A stretch of DNA of 64,000 nt. Source: Delphinapterus leucas (Eukaryota > Chordata > Mammalia > Artiodactyla > Monodontidae). Position numbers and translations under genes: made by a program. This document shows positions 22,931 to 34,639 of the stretch, in pieces. The notes under the pieces were generated by a model, which worked only from the letters and a program-made list of their open reading frames with translations, searched no databases and was not told the origin of the DNA. The stretch covers positions 74,174,644 through 74,238,643 of the forward strand of contig NW_022098069.1 in assembly GCF_002288925.2 (NCBI RefSeq), given 5' to 3'. The stretch's first letter is position 1, and each line of letters opens with the position of its first letter.

Positions 22931-25479
22931 GAAGTCAGTGGTTAATGGAATGCATGGTAAAATTTTCCTTTTCTCCATTCCAGCTGGGAAAGATGTGTCT
23001 GTTTGTTTTATTATTCTTATTTTTTGTTTTTGCTAAACACAGAAGAGATCTTTGCTCAGAGACATAGGAAGTGTTTTTCTTCTCCCACTTTTGGGGTTAT
23101 GAGTGAGCTTGCCAATGTTGAAGGCAGATGCCTTAGAACACTTGAGTAGATAATATAACTATATAATTAGTTGGAACTTGGAGAGATTCCCAAGACAGCT
23201 GAGAAATGGCCAGTAGTGTACACTGATGGCTTCTTAACGTTAGAACAGGGGACTCATTCCTTTGCAGTCCTCGAAGTTCAACCACATGCAGTTAGAATGA
23301 TAGTTTCAACCAATCTGAAGTAACATAAGTGATTCTAGTCATAGGATCTCTGAGCAAAGTGTTCAGACAGGATTACCTGTTGGGGCTTTCATCTCCTACT
23401 CCTAGCATGGTGGCTGGCACTCAGTAGGTACTTAGCAAATGTTCATGAAATACATGGTAATGTGCTCCAAGCGTTCAGTGCAGTATTACAATATTTTACA
23501 TATGGTTCTAATAAACTAAAGAGCTGTATAGCCTGGCTGGCAAAATGTTATAATTATCGCCTGAAAAAACATTTATTAAATATCTTCTAATTCATGGAAT
23601 TTATCTTTTATTAGTTCATCTACTATCAGTTTCAAATCTCTGAATAGCAGAACTGTGTCTTTTATTATGGGAAATGTTGTACCATATGTCGCTTGAAAGG
23701 GATTTTTCCCTAAATATTTATTAATGTGCTAGCTTGAACTCAAAACTGGCCTATCAGGAATGGTTAATGTTTTCCTCATGAGGACTCTTGACGCAGTTGA
23801 ACGTTATAATTTTTGTGTGTATTTTTATTAGCTCAGAACCTTGCCAGTTCACTCATGCTAATCCGCAATTCCTGTAATTATCACACACACAAAAAAGTTA
23901 ATGGGACAAATTAACCCCATTTCTCAATGCAGGCTTAATGGGAAAAAGTTATTTTGAAAGCTCAGTGGTTTATAAGCACTGCTTTACAAAACACACTGTA
24001 ACACGCTTCTACTTCGAGATACAGCCTTAAGTAGTTAAACAAGTTCACTGATATTAAGTGGGTATATTTCCATCCTTTATTTTTCCCTATTGACTTCATT
24101 ACTTAAGATATATCTGACTAGATGCTGGCAAAGGACCTCCTGGAAGCATGCAGCCATGGTGGAGGGGAGTGGAGGGAACTCCCTATTTGGGGAGGAGAGT
24201 GGATCATTGGAGGTAAGTGTGATCGAACAGCTAGCTCTTATGGAATATCGTTGAGAGAGTAATAATTGGTTTTAATCAGGGATTATGCAGTGAATCTGTG
24301 GATTGAAAGTGACTAATAACTGCTTAATATAATCTAAGACTCAGAAAGATCCATGATAAAATAACTACAAAGAAGTAGAATCAAAACACATTCCTGGATG
24401 TTTTAATCATTGAAGTTGGAACAAAAGGGATAACCATGAAATCTTATTTCTAAAATAAATCCTTCCAGGAGTCAGTGAGTGGAGACCAAAGCAGACTTTT
24501 AGAAGAACTAACTTCAAAAGACATTCTCTATATTATAAGGGTCCAATTGTTAAAATAAAATGATCAAGACCTCCCGGAGATTCTAGGTCATGACTAAACC
24601 ATCACCATCGACTCGGACATTTCTAGAGACCTAGCATTCTTCCACCCTCTGCTCCACTCACGGCCCAGGCTGGGCACTGAAGTTCTCCATCATTCGGTTG
24701 GACAGTGCTACAGGACAGGCCTCCTCCAAACACAGAGCTTCCTGGGCACTGCAGTACACTGGAAAGGCTCTAGTAAGAGCGGGTAAGTGCAGCCTGAGTG
24801 TCTGGTGAGATCAAACCTGAAGAGAGAGGGAGATAAGGAGACAGTTGGGTCATTAGTCAATTCTTTTAACTAACTCTCTGAAGTTGGCTGGCTTCACACT
24901 AGACCTGGTGATTAATGGTAGAGAGATAGCTCTTACAATTCAACTTCCGTAAGTAGGAAGAAATTTAAAGCTTCCCCTGAGCATTCGCTTCCTCTTTAAC
25001 TGCTTCAAAACAAATCTCAGTGTCTCTAGGCTAATGCCACTTCTCATTTTGCACATAGCCCTTGATGGGGAAGAGGGAGCAGGCCAGCCGTCCCCTGCTG
25101 GACAGTGACCCATGGTTCTCTGCCTTTTCACAGCAATCTCCCAAAGGGAGAAACAGAGTCATGACATCAAGGGACAAAATGGCAGCCCTGAGAGGTCATT
25201 CCACTGTCAGAAAGCACACACAAGCTATTATTCTGAAGAGGGGAAAACTACTTACAGTTTTCCAAGTGGGTAGTCTGGAGTTTGCTATAGAAGTGCTTTT
25301 TAGTTCAATGATCCCTTGTAGAAAAGTATGTAGATAAAAGTTAAGAAGATTCAATATGGAGAATAATTTTTTTTCTGGCTTTGAAAATTTTTCTAACACA
25401 TAAGCACGACTCTTAGTTGCAGAGACTCAGTTACTCAGTTATCAAAGATGATATGGATAAGGTGACCAGACCCACCATC
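22931..25479. other. Intergenic, few features
   Basis: No supported gene. A MIR 3' fragment ('ggtggctggcactcagtagg', 'acttagcaaatgttcatgaa') lies near 23,405-23,460. The rest appears unique. Confidence 0.5.
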
Positions 25480-26690
25480 TACCCGGCTGCACAGAAATCT
25501 AGGATTCATGCTGTTTCCTCTCTTCTCATACCCAATGTGTTAGTTTCATTAATTCTCCTTTCAAAATATTTTAATTCATCCAATTTTCTCCATTCTCATG
25601 ACAACATCTTAGTTTAAATCAGTCATGTCTCCCCTGAACTATTACAATAAGCTCTTTAATAGAACTCACTCTTGCTTCTCTATAATCTATCTCATGGCAG
25701 CCAGAGAGATCTTTTTTAAACATTTGTGAGATCATACTATTCATGAAATCATGTCATCTTCAATGGCTTCCTTCCAGGGCTGTAGATGATCTAGCCCTTC
25801 CCTACCTTCCAACTTCATTTCCTATTACGTTCTGTCCTAATACCACTGGCCTGTTTGGGGTTCCTTGACTAAGACAACCTCTTATCTGCCTCAGAGACTT
25901 TGCCTTCATTTCCTCCGGCTGTAATGCTGACCTCCTCGTGACTGGTTCTTTCCTGTCTTCTAGGTCTCAGCATAAAGGTCACCTCCACAGATAAGATCTC
26001 CCCAACCTGTCCCCTTCCCTTGTTATTCTCCCTTTATTAATATCCTCTGCTTATTTTGTTCACAGCACTTATAATCTGAAATTGTCCTATTTATTTATTA
26101 ATGTATATACTTACTCTTTTTTTTTAAACTTTTTAAAAAATAATTTTATTTATTTATTTTTGGCTGCGTTGGGTCTTCGTTGCTGCGTGTGGGCTTTCTC
26201 TAGTTGCTTAAAGGGTGGGCTGCTCTTCATTGCGGTGCAAGGGCTTCTCATTGTGGTGGCTTCTCTTGTTGCGGAGCACGGGCTCTAGGCATGAGGGCTT
26301 CAGTAGTTGTGGCACACAGGCTCAGTAGTTGGTGGCTCATGGGCTCTAGAGCACAGGCTCAGTAGTTGTGGCGCTCGGGCTTAGTTGCTCCGCGGTATGT
26401 GAGATCTTCCCAGACCAGGGCACAAACCCGTGTCCCCTGCATTGGCAGGCGGCTTCTTAACCACTGTGCCACCAGGGAAGTCCATCTGCAACTTTTAATT
26501 CATGGAAAATTTCAAGCATTGTATATACTTACTCTTGATCTCTTCTCTCCCACAATAGAATCTAAGCTTTTCCAGGGTAGGAACCATGCTTGTCTTTGTG
26601 ACATCACTGTATCTACAATACTTAGAACAGTGCCTAGAACATAGTAAATATTCAGTGGTTATTTGTGAAATGAATGAAGAAAGAAAGGTC
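25480..26690 (+). mobile_element. L2 LINE 3' region, interrupted by a SINE
   Basis: Forward L2: a degenerate 3' coding part ('ggctgcacagaaatctagga', 'aatggcttccttccagggct', 'cctcagagactttgccttca') and the L2 3' end ('ttagaacagtgcctagaaca', 'aatattcagtggttatttgt', 'gaaatgaatgaa'). A SINE insertion occupies 26,119-26,519. Confidence 0.75.
26119..26519 (-). mobile_element. CHR SINE (longer form) with extra 5' sequence
   Basis: Reverse SINE inside L2. A perfect 17-bp TSD, tgtatatacttactctt, is at 26,102-26,118 and 26,520-26,536. The SINE head ends at 26,483 ('accagggaagtcc'), yet 36 more bases (26,484-26,519) separate it from the TSD. Those bases resemble an old L1 3' region ('catggaaaatttcaagcat') and are not part of the L2 target, which suggests the inserted RNA began upstream of the SINE. 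Confidence 0.9.
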
Positions 26691-26698
26691 ATCTAGAG

Positions 26699-26876
26699 CA
26701 GGGGTTGGCAAAATTTTTCTGTAAAGGGCCAGAGAGTAAATATTTTAGCATTTGTCATTTACAGTCTGTGTTGCCTATTCTTCTTCATGTAAAGACCATT
26801 CTTCACTCTTACAAAAGCAGACCACAAGCTAGATGTGGCCCAAGGGCTATGGTTGCCAAGCCCTGATCTAGATCAA
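26699..26876 (-). mobile_element. MER20 hAT-type DNA transposon
   Basis: 'gcaggggttggcaaaatttt' and 'ctgtaaagggccagagagta' at one end and 'ggttgccaagccctg' at the other form the inverted ends of MER20, a non-autonomous hAT-Charlie element. Strand is given relative to the consensus I recall. Confidence 0.8.
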
Positions 26877-26879
26877 AAG

Positions 26880-28336
26880 AGAAATTTATCCATGACCCTA
26901 GTTACCTCTAATGTCTAACTTTTGTATACTTGTCTGAGTTCTAGGGTGTAGTAGATAAACTGGAGTAGTTATGTCAGCTGTTACCTCCTTGTCCAAGACC
27001 CCTTCTTAGTGAACCTGTTCCACCCACAGTTCCTGGAGAGGAATAGCTTTATATGCTACCTGATTTCCTCTGCACCTCCTACTTCCTACTCATGGCTGAT
27101 TGTAACTAGAGCTGAGCTCTACCCTAATCAGAGGATGACGTCTCTATGGAATTTGGAATTGGGCCACTAAAACTGAACCAATTAGATGCCAATGGGCTCT
27201 TGACATAAAGTAGTAGGGTAGATCCGTGACAAACCAAAGCCAAATGTAAGCTTATATTTTCAGGGAATAGAGATACCACAATAAAAAGGAGGTCAGACTA
27301 CTAAAGACACTGAAGGAGATATACAGGTAGAAGCACAGACCTGAAGCCCCAGGGTCCTGAGAAGAAAGGAGTAGCCTTGGGTCCTGAACATCCAGTTCCA
27401 TGTCCCATGTGGTCTAGGTGTGCTTTGCTTTTGTCCTTGGATATCTGTGAAGTGGTCTGTTGTTATCTCTCCTTAACTGACCTAATTTAAGAGAGCTTCT
27501 ATTCCTGACAATGAGGCTGGGTGTTTCAAGTTACTATCAAAGCTATCGATCAATACACACATATTTAACAGATGTCTGCTATGTTTAGGATATCTGATAG
27601 ACATCATGAGAGCAAACACATATGTACAAGAAATTGTTATAGCCTTCAGGGTAAATCTAGTTGAGGGATGAGACAGAGATATATGAAATAATAATTAACA
27701 GCGTAAGGCCGTGTACAGTTAAACACCTCATGACAGGATTCTATCTACGTGTCTAAGACTTTTTAAAAATCAATTTTAATGGTATTTAAAGCAAAATGAA
27801 AATGGATGCTGATGAAATAATACTGTTTCAAAAGAATTACACAACAGTGCATTCTGACAAATAAAATTGCTTTTTATCAAGAATTGTACTTTTGTCTAAG
27901 TATTTAAGGCACATTTTAGCAGAATTTTGAAACTGCTAACCCTTAGTCAAATCTATCCAGATTAACTGAGAATAAACCATTCCTGTGCTCTTTCTGAAAG
28001 AGATAACAACTATCCCCAGACTATCTAAAAAGTGTTTGGTCTTAACAACAAAGGTTAGATAAACTCCTGGGTGTGTTCAAAGCGAACTCTTGGGTATTTT
28101 ATCAATACAGGCATCAGGTTACCAATTGCTTTAAAAATGCACTCCCTGATATTGTCTCTATGCTGACAGAATATTCACTCAGAAAAACAGCCTCTAGAGA
28201 CCTGTGTCTGATATGAGTGCATATAGGAATTATTTTTTCCTGAACCAAGATTTGTAGAAGTACCATCTTCTGGGCATGCTACCTACAAGATCTACTCAGT
28301 CCGAAGTGGAAATAAACTCTATAAAGGCAACAAGTT
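26880..28336. other. Intergenic, no gene seen
   Basis: No recognisable repeat or coding sequence. Confidence 0.45.
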
Positions 28337-28349
28337 TATCAGGATTTTA

Positions 28350-28668
28350 TTTTTTTCACGTCTTTATTGGAGTATAATTGCTTTACAATGGTGTGTCAGT
28401 TTCTGCTTTATAACAAAGTGAATCAGCTCTACATATACATATATCCCCATATCTCTTCCCTCTTGCGTCTCCCTCCCTCCCTCCCTCCCTATCCCACCCC
28501 GCTAGGTGGTCACAGAGCCCCGAGCTGATCTCCCTGTGCTATGCGGCTGCTTCCCACCAGCTATCTATTTTACAGTTGGTAGTATACATAAGTCCATGCC
28601 ACTCTCTCACTTCGTCTCACCTTACCCTTCCCCCTCCCCATATCCTCAAGTCCATTCTCTAGTAGGTC
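28350..28668 (-). mobile_element. 5'-truncated young L1 3' end
   Basis: Reverse L1 3' UTR, nearly identical in layout to 6310-6640 ('tctttattggagtataattg', 'ctaggtggtcacagag'). It carries an expanded (CTCC)n stretch near 28,470-28,490. The TSD tatcaggatttt flanks it at 28,337-28,348 and 28,669-28,680. Confidence 0.93.
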
Positions 28669-28930
28669 TATCAGGATTTTTTTTAAGTAAGTTTTTATCA
28701 AAGCCTTGTTTTAAAAGGAAATAAAGATGGGAAATGGGGAGTAATAAAATAAGTTTTCTGTCATATCAATGCATAGAAATTCAGTATAGGTACCATAATC
28801 TACTACTTAGACCCCAACGGTTTTTCTTCATCCATGGAGTATATACACTTGATACAAAACAGGGTATGAGTCAGTAGTTGATTTGTGTTCATGTGCCAAT
28901 GCTGAGAGTACTATACCAGTTACCTAACCA

Positions 28931-29108
28931 GTGGTTGTCCAACTTGAGTGTGGATCAGAATCACTTGGGGGCTTGTTGAAACAGATTTACTGGGCCCCAC
29001 TCTCAGAGTTTCCGATTTAGGAGGTGGGCCTGAGAATCTGCATTTCTAACAAGCTCCTAGCTGATACTGATGCTGCTGGTCTGGCGGACCACACTGAGAA
29101 CCAATGAA
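28931..29108 (+). mobile_element. MER5A hAT-type DNA transposon
   Basis: 'ccagtggttgtccaacttga' to 'cacactgagaaccaatg' with the interior 'agaatcacttgggggcttgt', 'gggccccactctcagagttt' and 'ctgatgctgctggtctggcg'. This is the full-length ~178-bp non-autonomous Charlie-type element. Confidence 0.88.
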
Positions 29109-29319
29109 CTGACAACAATCAGTTGTTGTCACATAGGCTTTGGCCCTATCACTAGCCTGGACTTCCCTGCTGGACATACCTAGAGAGTCCACTAGAACTG
29201 TATGAAGAAACAGACTGAGGTGGTTTCCGTATGAATTCTATTGCTCAAAAGTCATACAGTGGTTTGGCGGATTCTGTCTGTAATTCGGATTCATTTTTAA
29301 TTCCCTCATTTTCATATAA

Positions 29320-29482
29320 GGCCCAATGCCAGCTGATAGTGGTGGCTTAGGTAAAGAGGCGCACGTAGCAGGCTCCAATGAGATTCACCAGCAAGGAACC
29401 ACAGCAGAAAATCTTCTCACCAAAGACGTTCACACTGATGGCTCCAGTGACAGTGCTGGGCCAGTCCAGTTTTGGTGTTTGG
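29320..29482. other. Unassigned sequence, left half of an L1 target
   Basis: Relatively CpG-containing sequence with an open frame from 29,326. It continues after the L1 at about 29,878. I could not match it to a gene in either strand, so it is recorded only as unassigned. Confidence 0.3.
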
Positions 29483-29494
29483 AAAGGACTGTCC

Positions 29495-29865
29495 AGAGAA
29501 ATGGAGTACTGACACATGCTGCAACATGGATGAACCTTGAAAACATTATGCTAAGAGAAAGAGACCAGTCCTCAAAGACCACGTATTGTATCATTCTATT
29601 CACATGAAAGTCCAGAACAGGGAAGTCTACAGAGACGGAAAGTAGATTAGTAGTTTTAGGGCGGATGGGGAAAGGGACAAGTGTGGGTGTGGGGAAGATT
29701 AGCTCAAGGGTACAAGGTGTCCTTTTGAGGTGATGCAAATGTTCTAAAATTGTGGTGATGGCTGTACACATCTGTGCATATACTAAAACCCATTGAATTG
29801 TACGCTTTAAATGGGTGAATGGTATGGTATGTGATTTATATCTCAATGAAGCTGTTAAGAAAAAA
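29495..29865 (+). mobile_element. L1MA-like 3' end
   Basis: 'acatggatgaaccttgaaaa' and 'attatgctaagagaaagaga' (end of ORF2 region) through 'ttgaattgtacgctttaaat' to an A tail. The 12-bp TSD aaaggactgtcc is at 29,483-29,494 and 29,866-29,877. Confidence 0.88.
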
Positions 29866-30107
29866 AAAGGACTGTCCGCTGACAGTTTGTTCATCCTCAT
29901 ACCATGCTCACCGTCCTCCTACTGTCCAGAAAGCTTTCCTTCGTACTTGTGCATGCACAGACTGTCTCAAAAAAATGGCAAGGCGCTAATATTAGTGGCC
30001 ATTTCTAAAAGGAAAGAAGGGATTCCCAAAATATAATTACGTCTTTGTTACCTATTATTTTTATCCAAAGTGGAAGAAAAAAGGTTATGAAAAAGAACAA
30101 AAGAGGA

Positions 30108-30230
30108 CTTGCCTGACGGTCCAGTGGTTAAGACACCACTATTCCATCGCAGGGGGCACGGGTTCGATCCCTGGTCAGAGAACTAAGATCCTGCATGCCG
30201 GATGGCACAGCCAAAAGAAAAAAAAAAGAA
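30108..30230 (+). mobile_element. Short, older tRNA-derived SINE
   Basis: 'gacttgcctgacggtccagt', 'gcacgggttcgatccctggt' (B box) and 'gatggcacagcc' followed by an A-rich tail. Imperfect A-rich TSD. Confidence 0.85.
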
Positions 30231-30517
30231 AAAGCACAAAATGTATAAGACTGACAGAACAGTTTTCTGGTTTCTTTGGAAGGTGGTTTGTAAAATTAAA
30301 ATTAAGTGTTCCAAGTGTGAGAATTAGGAAGAAACCACTGAGGCCTCCACTCCAGGAAACACAGTTTGAAGGGGACCATGAGACTTGGGCTCCAGAAAGC
30401 ATCTTTATACATCCCACAGTATAGAGATGGTATTAAGAAATGAAATAACATTTCCTCTCCAGGGCTATATGAAGAAGCTTGTGTGTGAAGGAAAATGCCC
30501 TGAAAAGTCCAGGCCTT

Positions 30518-30519
<2 letters not shown>

Positions 30520-30553
<34 letters not shown>
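30520..30553. repeat. (AC)n microsatellite, about 16 units
   Basis: An uninterrupted AC dinucleotide run, likely length-polymorphic. Confidence 0.97.
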
Positions 30554-30554
<1 letters not shown>

Positions 30555-30999
30555 GCAAATGGTTCAGAAAATGAAACTCATCCCAGAAGCAAATTACCTA
30601 GAGTTAATTCATTAATATGTTTGCAAAACATTTTCTGAGCACATATAATAGCCCCCAACACTGTAGTCAGACATTGCCCTGCGCTCAAATGATACAAAGA
30701 AAAGAGAGGCTGCCCCAGTCCTCAAGGAGCTTATTGTCTAGGGGGAAACTCAATAAACCAGTGGTCCCAGTACTTTCTGGTGACCACTTTGATAAATCAT
30801 GCTTTGGAAGCACAGAGAGGGACAGGTAAATTACACTGTGGGCGGAGAGAGCTTCCTGTAGAAAACGACCCTTGATCTGAGTTTTAAAGGAAAAGTAGAA
30901 GTTAGCTAGCTAGAGGATGAAGGAATAGGATGTGACAGTGTGGACTTAAGAGCAGATTAGAAAGCTCAGGTTTGGAAGGCACTGTTGGCAGTGGCTTGG

Positions 31000-31264
31000 C
31001 TCCTCCATGGTCCCAGAACATGCAGAACACGTCTACCATGGTTCTAGCTTTCCCTCGGTAACCTTGACCCTTGGGGGTCTGGTGACATCGCTTCCTCCTT
31101 TCATTCCTCCACGCCCAGAACTTGCCATTGGTGGTGGCTTGCCATGGCTGCTCACTTCTGCTTTCCTCACCATCCTGATTGACTTAGCTCTTCCATCACC
31201 TGTGTAACTAATTCACTGTAATAAATGTCTTCTGCTCCAAAGACCAAAAAAAAAAAAAAAAAAG
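31000..31264 (+). mobile_element. Poly-A-tailed retrosequence of unknown origin
   Basis: About 245 bp ending with AATAAA (31,220-31,225), 20 bases and an A18-like run (31,246-31,264). That layout is what a reverse-transcribed polyadenylated RNA leaves. It interrupts an L2. I do not recognise the parent. An old LTR end or a non-autonomous L1 derivative are alternatives. Confidence 0.4.
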
Positions 31265-31361
31265 GTGGGAAGGGATGGAAACAACAGGCAGTATCATTTC
31301 TGATAGGAAACTGCAATTACCTGTGAATGGCTGGGGTGAACAGATGTATGAGAGGAGAGGA

Positions 31362-31580
31362 GTGGGAAGCAGCCACACAGCACAGGGAGATCAGCTCGGT
31401 GCTTTGTGACCACCTAGAGGGGTGGGATAGGGAGGGAAGGAGGGAGGGAGACACAAGAGGGAAGAGGTATGGGAACATATGTTTATGTATAACTGATTCA
31501 CTTTGTTATAAAGCAGAAACTAACACACCATTGTAAAGCAATTATACTCCAATAAAGATGTTAAAAAAGAAACAAAAAAA
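31362..31580 (+). mobile_element. L1 3' end
   Basis: Forward L1 3' UTR starting 'gggaagcagccacacagcac' and ending 'ttatactccaataaagatgt' plus an A-rich tail. It is the same lineage as 6299-8102 and 59,413-60,071. No clear TSD seen. Confidence 0.9.
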
Positions 31581-31789
31581 ACCCCAAGAGAAGTAGGGTA
31601 TTAGGTGCTAAACTGAAAGCAACAGGGAGCCATTGATGGATTAAGTAGGAGTCTGATTAGCATTTAGTAAGATCACCTTGGTAGCAATGCAGAGAATGGG
31701 TTTATTGGGGTTGGCCATGCTCAGCTCAGCAGTAGAAAGACTATTTAGGAAACCGTTTCAATAACCTAGTGAAAGATGATACTGGCACG

Positions 31790-31875
31790 GACTAGGCAGC
31801 AGTTCTCAACCATTTTGTTCTCAGGAGCCCTTTAGACTCTTGAAAAGTATTAAAGGCTCCAAGATAGCTGACTTA
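31790..31875 (+). mobile_element. hAT-Charlie-like fragment
   Basis: 'cagcagttctcaaccatttt' and 'gttctcaggagccctttaga' followed by 'ctcttgaaaagtattaaagg' resemble the end of a Charlie-type transposon. Only about 85 bp. Confidence 0.5.
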
Positions 31876-32389
31876 GTTCTCCACAGCACATGCAGACACA
31901 ACAAGGTGATAGAAAAGAGATTACCTGCTAATGAATATTTCTGTTTAAGAGCCAGGATAACTTCTCAAAAAATCTCTCAGCTGACTCTCTTCCAGTACTT
32001 AAACTAGTCACTGAAAAGAGGGGGCAGGGTAAGCATCATGCCTGGTTTAAACCAATCATGATTCTGTCTCTGGGGCCAGGGTTGGGGCTGGATCCAGCCT
32101 CCTCTGAAGCTTATAGAGGCACCTACTAGCAAGGAAGGCAGTGGAAAGGGCAAGTGCCATTAGGGCGGCAACTATTGGTGGCAGTCATAGGATTCATCAA
32201 TGTAGAAGTTGTCAGTTAGAAGTCCTATGTCTACTGTTGATTAACCAGAGAGGTAATGAAGTGAGATGAGCTGAGACCTGAGGACTGGACTGTAAGGAAC
32301 ACTGACGCTTAAAGGGATGAGCAAAGGAAAAGGAAGCTCTGAAAGAAACTCTGGGGCAGAAGGGACAGTGGTTAGAAGGGTGCGGCTCT

Positions 32390-32605
32390 AAGTCAGACTC
32401 CTGGAGTTGAGCGTTACGAACGCTATTAGCTGTCTGGTCTTGAGAAAACCACTTAGATGTTTTAAACCTAAGTTTTCTCATCTATAAGATGATGGAAATA
32501 ATTATGCTATTTCATTAAGTGCTATTAAGAGGGAGTTAAATACAGTAATTGTGTAGTTGGCACAGAACCTTAATAAATGAGGGCTATTGTCTTATTAGTG
32601 TTAGT
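32390..32605 (+). mobile_element. MIR SINE
   Basis: Forward MIR: 'ctgtctggtcttgagaaaac', 'taagttttctcatctataag', 'gttggcacagaaccttaata' and 'aatgagggctattgtc'. The tRNA-like head is weak. Confidence 0.78.
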
Positions 32606-33079
32606 ATTAATGAGGATCTGCTTCAGAGATGGAAAGATAATCAGATGTAACAGAAGCCAGGAGAGAAGAGAATTTTTTAACTATCTCCAGCGGTAAATAC
32701 TGAAAAGAAGTCGTTTAAGGTAAGAACTGTCAAGAGATACTTAGGGGTTGTCCTCGTCACATTTTTAGCATCTACTATTGGCTTATATTAAACTAGCAGT
32801 CAACCAAATAAGATGTTTTTAGACAAACTCCAGCCAAACTAGGGCTCCTTCTTTCTGTACCTGTGTAGCTGACCACAAGATTTAGTTTATCCACTACATT
32901 GTATCTAGCCCTTGGTTTTAATCCAGTGTTCTAGCCTGACAAGACTAATTTGAATCTTTGATCTATTTGCTTACGTCAGATGGCATTTCCAATGTCAATG
33001 TCATCTGCATATTTGCTGTATATATCTTGAATATTTTTATCTATTTTAACAGTTAAGTGGTATGAATATTTAAAAGGGA

Positions 33080-33205
33080 AGTTACTTTTCTCTAAGCTTC
33101 ATTCAGTTTCCTCATCAGTAAAATGAGTATAATTATATTTATTTCACATAGGGTTGCGATAAATAAGTAAATCCCTGAACGTGCCTAGTACTGTGTGTAG
33201 CGCAA
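33080..33205 (+). mobile_element. MIR SINE fragment
   Basis: 'agtttcctcatcagtaaaat' and 'acatagggttgcgataaata' then 'gtgcctagtactgtgtgtag' follow the MIR core-to-3' order. The tRNA-related part is missing. Confidence 0.72.
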
Positions 33206-34317
33206 AGAAGATCTTCCTGCGTTCTTCCTGGTTCCTTCCTTTCTTCTTCCCTGTATCACTTTTTCCTTTTTCTCTCCTTTCTTTTAAAATTTCTTTAAAA
33301 CTCTGTTTTAACATACTGCCTTGCTTACAGAGAGAAACTACGTGTAGAATAGGACAGTGTTTTGAGATCCAATTGGCTAGAGTAAACTGAATTTCATGCT
33401 TTGAATTGGTGACAGCTCCCTTAAGTAAATATAAAGGCATAAATATATTTCTGTCTCCTTTTCTCATGATCCCCTAATCCCTACTTACACACTCCACCTC
33501 CCATCACCTCCTCCCACATCCCCTCTAGCCCCTCCAAGCAGATCATAGTCACTTCACTGCTAATAGAAATATATTTACTGAGTATCTACAATGTGAACAG
33601 CCTCAGGTTAGGACTGAAGTTAAGATACTAGAAGCCGAAAACAATCTTTCTGCCTTTTAGGACCTAATGAACTCTGAGTATCTGGGTTTAATCCCCTTAG
33701 AGTCTTTCCATTCTCCTGTAAATCAACCACCTCATGGTAACACCTGGGGGAAAGGAAGAAAGAAGACCCCTTGTGGACTTTTGCCGTCTCTCCCAGGTAA
33801 TATGTACATTTTATATGCGTATTCTTTCATGCTTCCAACAAATATTCCTGAAACTTCTATTATGTGCCAGGCATGATTATAAATACGAAGGATATGTGGA
33901 GAACAAGGCAGGCAATGTCCCTGTTCTCATGGGATTTACAGTCTAGAGGGGGGAGGCAGACAAAAAACACAAAGAAAAATGCTTGAACAGGACAGTATTG
34001 GACATAAATGTGATATAGAACATTTGAACAAGTGACATGCTCCAGAGCGGCTCATTTAGGTTGGGTGGGCAGGAAAAGTCCCTCTAAGCAGGCGACATTT
34101 CAACTGAGACCTGAATCACAAGAACCAGTTACACTAAGATCTAAAGAACATTCCAGACAGAAGAAACACTAGTACAAAGCCCCTGAGGTAGGGGTAAAAT
34201 CGCTGCGTTCACAGGGCTGAAAGGAGGCCAGCGTGGCTGGATTACAGCACCCAGCGGGGAGAGTGGCATGAGATAAAGTGGGAGAGCCACAGGCTAGGTC
34301 ACCAGGCAAGGCCTTGC

Positions 34318-34472
34318 AAACCTGGAGGCCTGTTAGAATGTCCTGGGGAGCTTTAAAAACTATGTGGACCCTCCTCCAGAGATTCTGATTCACTTGATCT
34401 GAGGTGGAGCCCAAGCAACAAAAGTTCCCAGGGGATTCCTCTGTGCAGCCAGGGTTGAGAATCAGTGATGTC
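34318..34472 (+). mobile_element. MER5-type element inserted in L2
   Basis: 'aacctggaggcctgttagaa', 'gattctgattcacttgatct', 'gaggtggagcccaagcaaca' and 'gggttgagaatcagtg' resemble MER5A/B. L2 sequence resumes on both sides. Confidence 0.65.
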
Positions 34473-34639
34473 TGTGTTTCACAAGCTGTGGTAGGGAGTT
34501 TGTATTTTCTCCTAAGTGGAATGGGAAGTCACTGAAGGGTATTAAGCAGAGGAGGGATGGGATTTGAGTAATTTATTTAAAAGATCCCTCTAGCTTCTAT
34601 CTGGAGAATGGATTTAGTGGATCAAGAGAGGAAGCAGGT

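Larger units (their letters stand above)
30610..32350 (-). mobile_element. L2 LINE remnant, interrupted
   Basis: Reverse-orientation L2. Its pieces line up in order: 'tctgagcacatataatag' and 'ctcaaggagcttattgtcta' at the 3' end, 'gggagccattgatggattaa' and 'gatcaccttggtagcaatgc' after the interruption, then 'gaggactggactgtaaggaa' near 32,280. The interruption at about 31,000-31,585 holds a poly-A retrosequence and an L1 3' end. Heavily decayed. Confidence 0.6.

Noticed and set aside
29430..29900. 156-codon minus-strand open frame
   Set aside because: Most of it is the reverse of an L1MA 3' end.
29320..30020. Possible processed pseudogene split by the L1 at 29,495
   Set aside because: I translated both halves on both strands and found no protein I could recognise, and there is no poly-A tail, so it is left as unassigned.
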